DNA of 64,000 nt from Belliella kenyensis (GTDB lineage: Bacteria > Bacteroidota > Bacteroidia > Cytophagales > Cyclobacteriaceae). The notes beneath the pieces are model-generated. The model was not told the origin of the DNA. It did not search any database and saw nothing but the letters and a program-made list of their open reading frames with translations. Made by a program: the position numbers and the translations under genes. Shown here in pieces: positions 1 through 9,197 of the stretch (the first letter of the stretch is position 1; every line of letters begins with the position of its first letter). The stretch spans positions 37,048-101,047 of the forward strand of contig NZ_JAKZGR010000016.1 in NCBI RefSeq assembly GCF_022549675.1, in the 5' to 3' direction.

Positions 1-560
1 AGCAGAGACTCTTCTTCAAGCGCATATAAAAATGAACCTACATATGATTCTTTATTATTTTGACGTCCATTCATTCCATTTTCACCATCAACTGATTCGG
101 GTAAAAACAACTCTTCTAAAATTTCATATTCGATTTCTTCATGGAAATTGTAGTCTGTAGGAACTGATGTATAGACCCAATAACTATTGAGATTGGTATC
201 ACCTATTTCAATGTCCCCTTGAGACACAATCTCATGATCCAAAGGTAATACAGAGTAGTTTAGCGAATCAGCAATGATCTTTTGTAAATCATCATCAGAC
301 TTTATGTGAAACTTCACATAAAAATCTGTAACATCAATTTCCAATTCAGCAGCATTTTTATTTAAGCCTGTATTTTTATTAGTCAGCCCTGAGTTTTTTG
401 CCAATAGACTTGCATAAGCTTTTCTCATATTTTTTACCGAATATGGATTTTCTAATTTTTTACCAAGAAAACTGTTTAATTCACTACTTGGGTTTTCTTC
501 AGAAAGATCAGGGAGATCTTCTTCTTGACAAGATGCGAAAAACAACAATCCAACCATCAT
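1..560 (-). CDS. Hypothetical lipoprotein, 3' end outside the window
   Basis: An open frame runs from position 560 to the window edge, 186 codons. From the ATG at 558-560 the product begins MMVGLLFFASCQEED, a hydrophobic stretch followed by a lipobox-like FASC, so a lipid-anchored envelope protein is likely. The mature part is acidic and Asn/Glu-rich, and no family is recognised. The start is uncertain. ATG-560 leaves no positively charged n-region, and TTG at 570-572 would add four residues. A better signal peptide (residues RTLQ...FVSRLGS) lies upstream but is out of frame because of a 10-bp tandem repeat at 607-626. The C-terminus is cut by the window edge. Confidence 0.6.
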   Translation of the reverse strand, partial: MMVGLLFFASCQEEDLPDLSEENPSSELNSFLGKKLENPYSVKNMRKAYASLLAKNSGLTNKNTGLNKNAAELEIDVTDFYVKFHIKSDDDLQKIIADSLNYSVLPLDHEIVSQGDIEIGDTNLNSYWVYTSVPTDYNFHEEIEYEILEELFLPESVDGENGMNGRQNNKESYVGSFLYALEEESL

Positions 561-606
561 AAAAACAGTCAAGCTGTTTGACCCTAATCTGCTTACAAAA
601 TTAAAT

Positions 607-626
607 CTGTAATGTTCTGTAATGTT
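607..626. repeat. Two tandem copies of a 10-bp unit (CTGTAATGTT)
   Basis: Two perfect adjacent copies, 607-616 and 617-626, lie between an ATG on the minus strand (629-631) and the lipoprotein frame. With two copies that ATG reads into a stop after 12 codons. With three copies it would be in frame with the lipoprotein. Confidence 0.7.
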
Positions 627-759
627 CTCATAATTAAAATTTGCTTTTGATTAAAGAGTAAGTATTAAATAATGTGTCGTTAAGTAAATGAAAAATTAGA
701 TGAAAATCAACTAGCAAGACGACAAAGCTTATGAAAAATTTTATCTAGAGTTGAGACGT

Positions 760-1218
760 TTAGTTCTTTTCATATCGGGTAGTTTTTTTATCTCCTGTTT
801 TATTGATCAAACCAAGCTCCACCCCACATTTCAAATCTCTACTTGCTGTAGCCGTAGAAAGTATATTGTGAAATTTTAGGTAATCCTTCCTAGTAAATGA
901 ATCATCGATTTGCTCCAAAAACACCTCAAGCCTCTCGACATCTGTCAATTTTCTTGAACTTTCTTCAAGAAGTTCATTCAAGGAACTTTCAATCACGGCC
1001 AACATGTATTCTATAAATTTGGTTGATTTACCTTCTTTGTCACTTGCAGATAATGCCATATAATATGCCTTTTGATTCTTGGCAATAAGACTCTCAAATG
1101 GCAAGAATTCAAACAGTGGATATTCATTCATCAAAATGGTCGTTTGCCATAGCCTACCCATTCTACCATTTCCATCCATAAATGGATGAATAAACTCCAT
1201 TTCGTAAGGTGGTTTCAT
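760..1218 (-). pseudogene. Fic family protein, N-terminally truncated
   Basis: Fic enzymes transfer AMP or related groups to target hydroxyls, using the HxFx(D/E)GNGRxxR loop. That loop is intact here (HPFMDGNGRMGR, about residues 11-22), and the C-terminal 50 residues look like the winged-helix domain often found behind Fic domains. The 150-200 residues that normally precede the loop are absent. The frame starts only ten codons before it, next to a tandem palindromic repeat. The 152 residues therefore correspond to the C-terminal part of a usual 330-380 residue protein. I call it a remnant. A short functional protein cannot be excluded, but the fold would lack the helices that support the active site. 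Confidence 0.65.
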
Positions 1219-1222
1219 TTTT

Positions 1223-1248
1223 TGATAGTATCAAATGATAGTATCAAA
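1223..1248. repeat. Two tandem 13-bp copies with palindromic core TGATAGTATCA
   Basis: TGATAGTATCAAA occurs at 1223-1235 and again at 1236-1248, five bases upstream of the Fic fragment start. Each copy contains an 11-bp palindrome, as in a double operator. It could be a repressor site or the scar of the deletion that removed the 5' part of the fic gene. Confidence 0.65.
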
Positions 1249-1575
1249 GGTAATAAAATATCATGAACTCGATTTCTGAAAACTTGAATCATAATAAAAA
1301 AGCTGTGATAAAGAGTAGAAAGACATTTAAGTTTTAGATCTAAGCCTCAACACCATGCAAACTCGTCAAAAAAGTCCCTAAGAAATATTTCCAATAGCCA
1401 TTTCCAAGATCTCCAAACCTCAACCCTTCCCTGCGCCTCTGCGTGCAAAAAACTCCAACTAACTTCACAGAATCTCTAAAAGAAAAACCTCCGATCCACC
1501 ATAGTAAACCGAAGGTTCTATTAATTTAATCTTAGCGTCTTTTGCGCCTTTGCGGTCTTTGCGAGAAAAAGAAAA
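1249..1575. other. Intergenic stretch without a gene
   Basis: No plausible coding frame on either strand. It contains low-complexity runs such as TTTTGCGCCTTTGCGGTCTTTGCG, of a type seen in intergenic DNA of this phylum. Confidence 0.5.
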
Positions 1576-1614
1576 CCCCGAAAACACCCATTCAAGGAAT
1601 TCTCGGGGCTTTGG
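1576..1614 (-). terminator. Hairpin terminator, CCCCGA/TCGGGG
   Basis: CCCCGA (1576-1581) pairs with TCGGGG (1603-1608). On the minus strand the stem is followed by TTTTCTTTTTC. It lies downstream of htpG and is a second stop behind the hairpin at 1628-1661. Confidence 0.55.
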
Positions 1615-1627
1615 AATTTAGATTGAA

Positions 1628-1661
1628 AACCTTCGGGGTCTGAAAAAGACCCCAAAGGTTT
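1628..1661 (-). terminator. Hairpin directly after htpG
   Basis: AACCTT-C-GGGGTC pairs with GACCCC-A-AAGGTT around a 7-base loop, starting 6 bp beyond the htpG stop. The T-tract on the minus strand is short (TTTT), so termination may rely on the second hairpin as well. Confidence 0.6.
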
Positions 1662-1666
1662 GGTAT

Positions 1667-3550
1667 TTAAATCATCCCAACAGAACGTTGCACAAATGCC
1701 GTCAAGTCCTTACCTGTAAGCAAGCCTTGAGCAAGTAGTGCCAGGTCAAAAGCCTGCTTCGCCAACTTGGTCTGCTCTTCTTCGCTATCTGCTTTGAGGA
1801 TTTTGTCAATCACCCCATGGTTACCGTTGATGGCTACTTTGTAGCTGTCAGGTAGTGAACCGTAGAAGCCCATTCCTCCACCAGTGGCTGCCATGTCTTT
1901 CATTCTGCGCATGAACTCATCCATTGTTACAGTCACAGGAAGCTCTTCAGGGTTTAAGCCTTCGATTTCCACACTGTAAGATTTGTTGTCGATCGCCTTT
2001 TCAAAGATTTCCTTCACTTTGGTAGATTGCTCTTCAGATAGAAGATTGGCATATGCATCATCTTTTTGGATCAGCTTTTCTACCACATCGGCATCCACAC
2101 GCTTCAGTTGTGTTTTCTCCTCTTTACCTTCCAAGTGCTGGATAAAGTGACTATCGATAGGTGAATCCATCACCAAGACATCATAATCCTTCTTGTTTGC
2201 TGACTGAATGAAAGCATCTTGCTTATTGACATCCGTAGCGTATAGGTAGATGGTCTGATCGTTTTTGTCCTTTTGAGTAGCTTGTACTTTTTCCTTGTAT
2301 TCTGGCAAGGTATAGAACTCTCCCTTGGTATTTTTCAACAAGACGAAATCTTTACCCTTTTCAGCAAATTTCTCCTCAGAGATCATTCCGTACTTTACAA
2401 ACAGCCCTATATCATTCCATTTCTCCTCATAGACTTTTCTGTCCTTTTTGTAAAGTTCAGCCAATTTATCAGCTACTTTTTTGGTGATATAGTTGTTGAT
2501 TTTCTTCACATTACCATCCGCTTGTAGGAAGCTTCTAGATACGTTCAGAGGAATATCTGGAGAATCAATCACCCCATGCAAGAGCATCAAGAACTCAGGC
2601 ACAATGTCCTTTACTTCGTCTGTGATAAATACCTGCCTGCTGAAAAGCTTGATTTTGTTCTTCTGAAAGTCGAAGTCATTTTTCACTTTCGGGAAATATA
2701 GCACACCTGTCAAGTTGAATGGATAGTCCACATTCAGGTGAATCCAGAAAAGCGGGTCTTCACTCATTGGATAGAGTTCCTTATAGAATGCAAGGTAATC
2801 CTCATCTTTTAAGTCGCTTGGTGACTTGGTCCAGATCGGAGAGGTGGTATTGATAATGTTATCTACTTCTACCGACTTCCACTTTTTCTTGCCCTCTTCA
2901 TCTTCCCCATCTTCTACGCTTTCTGTTTTTGTTCCAAACTTGATCGAAACAGGTAGGAACTTACAGTACTTATCCAAAATGCCTTGAAGCTTCCACTTGT
3001 CTAGGAACTCCTCAGACTCTTCATTGATATGAAGGATGATGTCTGTACCTCTTTCTGTTCTGCTACCTTCAGCAATCTCAAAAGTGGTACTTCCATCACA
3101 AGTCCACTTTGCTGGTTCGGCGCCTTCTTGGTAAGAAAGGGAATTGATCTCCACCGTATGAGCGACCATAAAAGCTGAGTAAAAACCCAAACCGAACTTT
3201 CCAATGATCTCATTGGCATCTTTGGCATCTTTGAATTTCTCAACGAATTCTGTAGCACCAGAGAAAGCAATCTGATTGATATACTTCTTGATCTCTTCAG
3301 CTGTCATTCCAAGGCCACGATCGGAGATGGTGATGGTCTTTTTGTCTTTATCAAAAGACACTTCCACAGTAGTATCTCCAAGTTCTCCCGTGTATTGGCC
3401 TAATGTAGCCAATCTTTTGATTTTTTGGGTAGCATCTACCGCATTGGATACTAACTCGCGGAGAAAAATTTCATTGTCAGAGTATAAGAACTTCTTGATA
3501 ATCGGGAAAATATTCTCTGTATGGATCGAGATGGTTCCTTTTTCCTGCAT
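1667..3550 (-). CDS. htpG: Molecular chaperone HtpG (bacterial Hsp90)
   Basis: ATP-dependent cytosolic Hsp90 that remodels late folding intermediates with DnaK. The length (627 aa) matches E. coli HtpG. The N-terminal GHKL ATPase domain shows the catalytic-Glu helix RELVSNAVDA (31-40), the nucleotide-binding DRGLGM (77-82) and the lid motif GKFGLGFYSAF (117-127). The middle domain (about 230-490) and the C-terminal dimerisation domain follow. An acidic Glu/Asp/Lys-rich insert near 210-220 is common in this phylum. The gene is monocistronic: about 900 bp of repeat-rich DNA precedes it and two hairpins follow it. No heat-shock operator such as CIRCE was seen upstream. Confidence 0.98.
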   Translation of the reverse strand: MQEKGTISIHTENIFPIIKKFLYSDNEIFLRELVSNAVDATQKIKRLATLGQYTGELGDTTVEVSFDKDKKTITISDRGLGMTAEEIKKYINQIAFSGATEFVEKFKDAKDANEIIGKFGLGFYSAFMVAHTVEINSLSYQEGAEPAKWTCDGSTTFEIAEGSRTERGTDIILHINEESEEFLDKWKLQGILDKYCKFLPVSIKFGTKTESVEDGEDEEGKKKWKSVEVDNIINTTSPIWTKSPSDLKDEDYLAFYKELYPMSEDPLFWIHLNVDYPFNLTGVLYFPKVKNDFDFQKNKIKLFSRQVFITDEVKDIVPEFLMLLHGVIDSPDIPLNVSRSFLQADGNVKKINNYITKKVADKLAELYKKDRKVYEEKWNDIGLFVKYGMISEEKFAEKGKDFVLLKNTKGEFYTLPEYKEKVQATQKDKNDQTIYLYATDVNKQDAFIQSANKKDYDVLVMDSPIDSHFIQHLEGKEEKTQLKRVDADVVEKLIQKDDAYANLLSEEQSTKVKEIFEKAIDNKSYSVEIEGLNPEELPVTVTMDEFMRRMKDMAATGGGMGFYGSLPDSYKVAINGNHGVIDKILKADSEEEQTKLAKQAFDLALLAQGLLTGKDLTAFVQRSVGMI

Positions 3551-4485
3551 AGCTATATTGAATTTTTAAATTGTTAGAAACAAATTTGACAATACAGCTT
3601 TATCAATGCCTGTTCCAAAGGATGAAAAATGTCATTTTGGCAGTTTAAAAAGAAATATACTACGTGAAATATGTAGATATATACCTTCGGTGAAATATTA
3701 TTGAAACATGGAATAAAAGATACTCTTGGATATTTACTTCGTGATACTGATTGATATTTGGGGAGTTTAGTTGAATGATGGAGGAAATACGATTGAAATA
3801 TACTTTGTGAAATATAATAGAAATATGCCTCTTCCTATCGATAGTCAGGTATGGCGAAAATATATTGAAGTATGGAATAAAAGATACTCTTGGATATTTA
3901 CTTTGTGATACTGATTGATATTTGGGGAGTTTAGTTGAATGATGGAGGAAATACGATTGAAATATACTTTGTGAAATATAATAGAAATATGCCTCTTCCT
4001 ATCGGTTGACTGGTTCGGCGAAATATCAAGATCTCAGTGCATATTAGCTTTTGATGATATTCGTAGATATTTACTTTGTGATATAAGTTGATACTAATGA
4101 TAAACAATTAAAATATGATATAAATAATTTAAAATTGAAATTAAATAAGTGCATTAGTTTTTAAGAAATCCATAATTCTACTTTTCATAGATCAACTAAA
4201 TTAGGTCTTTAAGGCAATAGATTTGGGATAAATTCAAAAGAATTTCCTCGCTCAAATACTTCAAGGTATTTCCACCTTATTTCTACAATATTTCCATGTA
4301 TATCAATTTCTTATAAAGTATCCCAATATCCAATAAAATCTCCGATATATTATATTATTGGCTTGCCAAATTTCTATTTATTTCACTACATCTCCATGTA
4401 TATCATTTTATAAAAAAAGAAGGAAGTTTTTTTTATAAAATTATTAACCTATTTTTCTAAAGCTTATTGTAATAAAGCAAACTAT
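3551..4485. other. Long AT-rich intergenic region with short dispersed motifs
   Basis: No credible gene in over 900 bp between htpG and the DUF6090 gene, which are divergently transcribed. At least six copies of TAC(T/G)TyGTGAwA-like motifs lie between 3650 and 4085, partly inside the 164-bp tandem repeat. Complementary-looking runs (ATTTCCATGTATATC) follow at 4280-4410. Promoters for both flanking genes must lie here, but I cannot place them. Confidence 0.5.
3690..4017. repeat. 164-bp tandem duplication, two copies
   Basis: The block with GGAATAAAAGATACTCTTGG through GAAATATGCCTCTTCCTATCG occurs twice with a constant offset of 164 bp (GAATAAAAGA starts at 3711 and again at 3875). Only scattered substitutions separate the copies, so the duplication is recent. 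Each copy carries two versions of a shorter motif, TACTTyGTGAtA / TACTTTGTGAAATA, which also appears outside the duplication near 3659 and 4069. Confidence 0.85.
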
Positions 4486-5523
4486 ATGATTAATATTTTT
4501 AAAAATCTAAGAAGAGGATTTATTCAAAAAGGGAAATTTTGGAATTATTTAACATATGCCTTTGGTGAGATCTTTCTTGTAATTGTTGGGATTCTATTAG
4601 CCTTACAAATAAACAATTACAATCAAAAAAAATCAAATGAACGTCGGTTTCATTTAATTTTGGAAAATCTACAGCGTGAAATTGAACTAGATATTTCAAC
4701 CTGCGACTATTCGATCAAAGAGCATGCTAAAAGGGACTCGACCATTGCAGCAAACTATTTTCTTGATGCCTCATTGGACAGTATTAAAAAGATAAAAGGA
4801 GCCGATTTTTACCCACATTTGTCATACTCTGGCTTCAAAGCAAATAAATCTATCTTTGGTACACTTTTACAAAATCAAGAGATCGTGCCTTCCAAAAACA
4901 TTGACTTGATATTTTCCCTAAGTGCCCAGTATGTCAATTGGTATGATTACATTATGGAAGTGCAGGGAATCCTAAAAACACAAGCCTATGAAAAAAGAAA
5001 AGAGTATCTTGATCTATTCGAAATTATCTCGGATGATGTATGGCTATCATTTGTTGCAAATAATCCTAGGTACAAATCTGATTTGTATAACTACAAGACC
5101 TTGGATGATAATTTCATTAAAATGGTGCGGGGTTACAGGTCACGAGGCATTGAAAATTACTTGAAAATTGACTCCATCTTACAAACTAATTCACCAAAAA
5201 ACTTTTTACTTGCTTTAGAGGATGAACCATTTTTGGGAACCTATATTTTTAAGGAAGATTCGACGAGTATTGAATTGATAAGGAAGGAAAATCAGCTTTT
5301 ATTCAAAGAAAATAGCAGTTTTTACAATGGGTATGATAAGAGTATAGCACTGGCTAAGATCAATGATTCCACTTTATTTTTCAATGACGAGCTTAATGTT
5401 CATTTTATCATCAAATTGAAAAAAGAAGACAAAACCTGGAGCATGGTACTTCCAAAAAGCAGGGAAAGGTATAAGTTAGAAAAACTGATTGACACAACCG
5501 AGGTCGATAATTTTTCGAAATAA
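4486..5523 (+). CDS. DUF6090 family membrane-anchored protein
   Basis: The N-terminus has the family signature: a basic amphipathic start (NIFKNLRRGF), then YAFGEIFLVIVGILLALQIN as a single membrane helix (about 24-43) ending in an Asn-rich juxtamembrane segment. The rest (about 300 residues) is soluble, helical and charged, without recognisable catalytic motifs. At 345 aa it is longer than many members (about 240-260 aa). The extra C-terminal part, from about residue 245, is rich in beta-type sequence (GTYIFKEDSTSIELI). Function is unknown. The gene stands alone between the repeat region and the convergent DUF2200 gene. Confidence 0.75.
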   Translation: MINIFKNLRRGFIQKGKFWNYLTYAFGEIFLVIVGILLALQINNYNQKKSNERRFHLILENLQREIELDISTCDYSIKEHAKRDSTIAANYFLDASLDSIKKIKGADFYPHLSYSGFKANKSIFGTLLQNQEIVPSKNIDLIFSLSAQYVNWYDYIMEVQGILKTQAYEKRKEYLDLFEIISDDVWLSFVANNPRYKSDLYNYKTLDDNFIKMVRGYRSRGIENYLKIDSILQTNSPKNFLLALEDEPFLGTYIFKEDSTSIELIRKENQLLFKENSSFYNGYDKSIALAKINDSTLFFNDELNVHFIIKLKKEDKTWSMVLPKSRERYKLEKLIDTTEVDNFSK

Positions 5524-5570
5524 GCAGGTACTCCTTCATAGATCAACAAATTCTAATGCATATTTTGGGA

Positions 5571-5936
5571 TTAAGCGTTCCTCAATATCTTCTCCATCTT
5601 CTTACCTTTGGCTAGTTCATCGACAAGCTTATCAAGAAATCGGACTTGTTTGGTGAGTGGATTATCGATCTCTTGGATCTTGTAGCCGCAAATGGTCCCT
5701 GTGATCAATTCGGCATTCGGATGTAGCTTGGCTTGCGCAAAAAACTCCTCAAAAGTTACCTTTTCATCGATCATAGTCTGAATCTTATTGTCATCAAATC
5801 CAGTCAGCCAAGTGATTACCTCATGAAGCTCTTCTTTGGTTCTTGCTTTTTTCTCCACCTTAGTGACATAGTGTGGATAGACCGATGCAAAGGTCATTTT
5901 TGCCATTCTTTCGTTGTGCTCTCGAGTAGGGATCAT
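5571..5936 (-). CDS. DUF2200 family protein
   Basis: A small soluble protein of 121 aa, matching the family along its length: EHNERMAKMTFASVYPHYV near the N-terminus, KTKEELHEVI-type helix, WLTGFDD, and the C-terminal RFLDKLVDELAKGKKMEKIL. Biochemical function is unknown. No signal peptide or membrane helix. It is convergent with the DUF6090 gene and is probably transcribed alone. The repeat element at 5984-6133 lies just upstream of its start, so that element separates the gene from the 6140-8860 operon. Confidence 0.8.
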   Translation of the reverse strand: MIPTREHNERMAKMTFASVYPHYVTKVEKKARTKEELHEVITWLTGFDDNKIQTMIDEKVTFEEFFAQAKLHPNAELITGTICGYKIQEIDNPLTKQVRFLDKLVDELAKGKKMEKILRNA

Positions 5937-5983
5937 AATCTATTTGATTTTGTTCTAGACTTACTAAGGTATAATAACATTAT

Positions 5984-6133
5984 ATGGATATACGGAACTT
6001 TGCCAATAACATTACAAAATTCCGATTTATCTAACTTCCGATATAAATTGATATTGGATACTTACGGATTTTGACCATTAACAACCTGTTGAGCCAATGA
6101 ATTGAAGTTACTGGCAAAAAAGCGTATAATCAG
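5984..6133 (+). mobile_element. MITE-like element, copy A (type 1), with 10-bp flanking direct repeat
   Basis: A 150-bp non-coding element flanked by the perfect direct repeat ATAACATTAT (5974-5983 and 6134-6143), which looks like a target-site duplication. The ends are imperfect inverted repeats (ATGGATATACG... and ...CGTATAATCAG). A near-identical copy lies at 41967-42113, and related copies or fragments lie at 47265-47410 (inverted), 41882-41955 (inverted fragment) and 50041-50112. It contains no ORF, so mobilisation in trans is inferred. The right-hand direct repeat covers the stop codon of the gene ending at 6140. Confidence 0.75.
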
Positions 6134-6139
6134 ATAACA

Positions 6140-6973
6140 TTATTTTTCTACTATTACATAAAATCCCTGACTCTCTTTATTATTTCTAGCAAATCCTTCC
6201 CCTTGATTAACGAGTACAACCTCTTTACCTCCTGTTAATTCTCTAGGAATTTTATAGTAACTAATTTCAAATTTAAAATTATTATCTCCATAGTCATTTG
6301 CATTTTTTTTGTAAGTCAAAGCCCCTTTTTCTAATTCAATAGTGAGGTAAGCCTTTCCTATCCATTTTGGTGGTCCATACCCTGTTGGGTTAAAATTTGG
6401 AAGAAACCAACTCCAAATAAATTTTTCTTTGGCAAAATGTTTCAAATATAAATCAGGAGACAAATCTCTAATGTCAAAAAACGGATACGGAGGCTTGATA
6501 ATTTGAAACTCACTTTCTTGAAGATTAAAATTTATGCTATCCTTACTGATAATGCCCCCCAAATAATCAAATTCAATCCATTCATAGACAGTTTTCTTCA
6601 TTGAGGTATAGGCATCCTCACTAGTTTGGTCTACTGGATATTCCATATCATCTACTTCATCAAGTATTTTGATCCAAAAAGTACCCTTGGTCGCGTGATA
6701 CAATACTTCACTTCTTAAGTCACTTCGATATACACCTGTAGCATTTAAAAATGTATCATTTTCTTCTTGGGAATAAAAGTAAGATTCTAAAAACTCCTCC
6801 AATCTTTTGTCTGTTAGCCGAATGATTTTATAACCTTCTACTTGCTCAATCTCATGAAGATATCTATATTTTTTGTTCCATTTTTGACTACCAAAATAAT
6901 TCAAAATACCTGGATATGTAACTATAAATAAGATAGATGCTATAAAAGTCAAAATAAAAATCATCTTTCTCAT
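6140..6973 (-). CDS. Unknown membrane-anchored protein, paralogue of the gene at 55405
   Basis: 277 aa with one N-terminal hydrophobic helix (about 3-22), probably an uncleaved anchor, and a soluble domain facing outward. No named family is recognised. It is clearly related to the 258-aa protein at 55405-56181: both have KYxxLHxI near residue 35-40, HFAKEKFIWS / YFAKQTYNWS, KWIGKAYLTIEL / LWIGEAFMELKL, IPRELTGGKEVV / VPKEYTQGKEVV, and end in GFYVIVEK / GWYIIIEK. It is 9 bp downstream of the DUF4153 gene and probably co-transcribed with it. Its stop codon lies in the direct repeat bordering the MITE-like element, so the insertion landed at the very end of the operon. Confidence 0.75.
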   Translation of the reverse strand: MRKMIFILTFIASILFIVTYPGILNYFGSQKWNKKYRYLHEIEQVEGYKIIRLTDKRLEEFLESYFYSQEENDTFLNATGVYRSDLRSEVLYHATKGTFWIKILDEVDDMEYPVDQTSEDAYTSMKKTVYEWIEFDYLGGIISKDSINFNLQESEFQIIKPPYPFFDIRDLSPDLYLKHFAKEKFIWSWFLPNFNPTGYGPPKWIGKAYLTIELEKGALTYKKNANDYGDNNFKFEISYYKIPRELTGGKEVVLVNQGEGFARNNKESQGFYVIVEK

Positions 6974-6982
6974 AGTTTCATA

Positions 6983-8860
6983 TTAGTTATCATTCATCCT
7001 CACCAAAATATTGTATCTCAAAAATATGGATACATTCTCAAAACTCCAGACGTTATCATTGACGCTATCGGCATAATAATTGGCAAATCGGATCTCTTCA
7101 AAATCTATTGTAAACTCGTAAGCTCCCAGTTTAAATGTAGTTCGAAGTTCGGAAGATGGTTGCATGATTTCATAATCAACATCATTTTTCAATTCAAATT
7201 TAGATTTTAGAAATGAAATCAAATCATAGCTATCTATGTGCTCTCTGCTTTCACTTTCAAGCTTAAAAATCATTTTTCTCTTTTCATTTTTATCCCATAG
7301 ATTCTGCTCTATGGAAAGAATCACATCATTGAGTTTCATTCTACTTCCTGCATAAACTTTATCAGAAGTAAGATAATAGTCAACATTTCTCACATCATGA
7401 AAAGCATTTCGCTCATCATCCACTTTGGTAATCAGAAACTCATAGACATCACGATTATAATTGTCTTCTTCTATATTCGTGAAATGCTTTGTAAAATTCC
7501 AATCATAAAAATCCTGTGGGTCTTGGAAAGAAAGTGAATCGGGAGATTCTATCAAATTCTTAACAAAATCCATCTCTTGATGTCTGGCCAGAAACTTCGC
7601 TATATCTCCTAATCGTCTCAAATCTGAGCGCTTGATAGGTTTATCTACTTGAATATAACTATTTTGATATAGTCCAAATTCGTCCAATAATATCAAAAAC
7701 TGTTGCATTTGGCTTCTTTTGGAGACGCTGTATGCATTGAAATAAGGAAGTGAGATACTGAAAAAACCAAGCACGAATAAAGTAACTGGTATAACAAAGA
7801 TTTTGGAGTTTTTGAAGAAAATAAAATATAAACTCACACCTGCTATCCACAAGGCTAATATGAAGACAAAATACCTATTAGGTGTGATACCATATTCAAA
7901 AATCCTGAATAAAATTGCAACAAATAATAACACCAAAACAGGTATCATCGTGTAGAAAAATGTCCGGTCGAAAATTCGAACCCACGGCTTGCTTGTACCA
8001 GAAAATAAGGGGTAAATCAACAAGATAGCCACAAAACCTAATACGGCATAAGCTATTACCATGTAGCTTACCCAGCCTTGAGGAAGTGACCAAAGTAATA
8101 CTATCTTTGCCATATAGGCATACAAAATCAACCCATAGATAAGGATAAGAGGAATCAGAATATACTGAACAAAAAAGCGCTGTACGGAAGGCACTTTAGA
8201 ATCCTTAATCATACTTTCAAAGCCATCTTTACAAAACAAAAGGAAGACAAAAGCAGATCCAAACACACTAGAAACAAGGCCTACATATAGGTAATACTTC
8301 TCTAAGTAACTTTTGATGTTAAATAAATTTCCAATAGCTGCAATAGCAAGTAAAAGACCGCCAGTAAGTACTCCTACAAACAAAATCGTCTGAGCCAAAT
8401 TTCCAAAAAGTGTCTTATTATAACTCCAAAAAGAAATTTCATCTCTTTTTAGTAGAAGAAAAGGTAAAAATGAAACTGCCAGATGGTGTAATAAAAAAAT
8501 CACGACAAAATTTGTCACCTCCACACTAGACCAGATTTTAACATCATCTGGAAAAATCAAAAAATAAGTAAATAATAACACCACTCCAACTAAAGGTAGC
8601 CATTTCCAAGGTCTGAATTGCTTGATAATTTCCACTGCAAAAAATAAAGAAATCCCCAATGTAAAAATCATGTACAACTTAACAAATGGTATCACTACTA
8701 AAAATGGATGATCTTGTATTAAAGTACTCCCCCTCCTAAACTCTTCGAGCTCAAAAGCAAAAATTGCCGAAACAGTAGCCAGCAATGCACACAAAAGTGT
8801 GAAAGGATAAGAAACCCACACTTTTTCTGATTGGACAAACAAAGATTTGATTCTATTCAT
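6983..8860 (-). CDS. DUF4153 family multi-pass membrane protein
   Basis: 625 aa. The first 375 residues hold about ten to twelve hydrophobic helices with short loops. The last 250 are soluble and mixed alpha/beta (for example YDLISFLKSKFELKNDVDY), as in other members found in Bacteroidota. The role is unknown. The gene opens a two-gene unit with the membrane-anchored protein at 6140, spaced 9 bp. Upstream, 8861-9197 has no gene. Confidence 0.7.
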   Translation of the reverse strand: MNRIKSLFVQSEKVWVSYPFTLLCALLATVSAIFAFELEEFRRGSTLIQDHPFLVVIPFVKLYMIFTLGISLFFAVEIIKQFRPWKWLPLVGVVLLFTYFLIFPDDVKIWSSVEVTNFVVIFLLHHLAVSFLPFLLLKRDEISFWSYNKTLFGNLAQTILFVGVLTGGLLLAIAAIGNLFNIKSYLEKYYLYVGLVSSVFGSAFVFLLFCKDGFESMIKDSKVPSVQRFFVQYILIPLILIYGLILYAYMAKIVLLWSLPQGWVSYMVIAYAVLGFVAILLIYPLFSGTSKPWVRIFDRTFFYTMIPVLVLLFVAILFRIFEYGITPNRYFVFILALWIAGVSLYFIFFKNSKIFVIPVTLFVLGFFSISLPYFNAYSVSKRSQMQQFLILLDEFGLYQNSYIQVDKPIKRSDLRRLGDIAKFLARHQEMDFVKNLIESPDSLSFQDPQDFYDWNFTKHFTNIEEDNYNRDVYEFLITKVDDERNAFHDVRNVDYYLTSDKVYAGSRMKLNDVILSIEQNLWDKNEKRKMIFKLESESREHIDSYDLISFLKSKFELKNDVDYEIMQPSSELRTTFKLGAYEFTIDFEEIRFANYYADSVNDNVWSFENVSIFLRYNILVRMNDN

Positions 8861-9197
8861 AAGAGGGAATTTAAAACAATATTTTCGATCTTTTACAAAA
8901 AATCATTGAGATGAATAACCAGAATTCTGAGTTAGTAAGCTTGAACCATGCAAAAAGTAACGAGATTCAGGTTACATTCCAATTTCAAATCACTCACTTC
9001 TCCTATTTTTCCCAAATTCCTCATTTTGTAGTCCTAAACCTGTCTCGTTGCCGACAAAATCACGAAAACAATAAGTTTTGAATATGCAAGATAAAAGAGG
9101 TGAGACTTTAGATGGAATGTGTTTGGTTCTTTGAAATTGCACCTCGCTCTTGTTTCTAGTCTATCGTCACTGGCATCTTGTTTCTTCATCATATTTC
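8861..9197. other. Intergenic stretch between divergent position of DUF4153 and the 7-bp repeat array
   Basis: No supported gene. It must hold the promoter of the DUF4153 operon. From about 9149 the sequence drifts into degenerate CTTGTTTC-like repeats that lead into the array at 9198. Confidence 0.4.
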
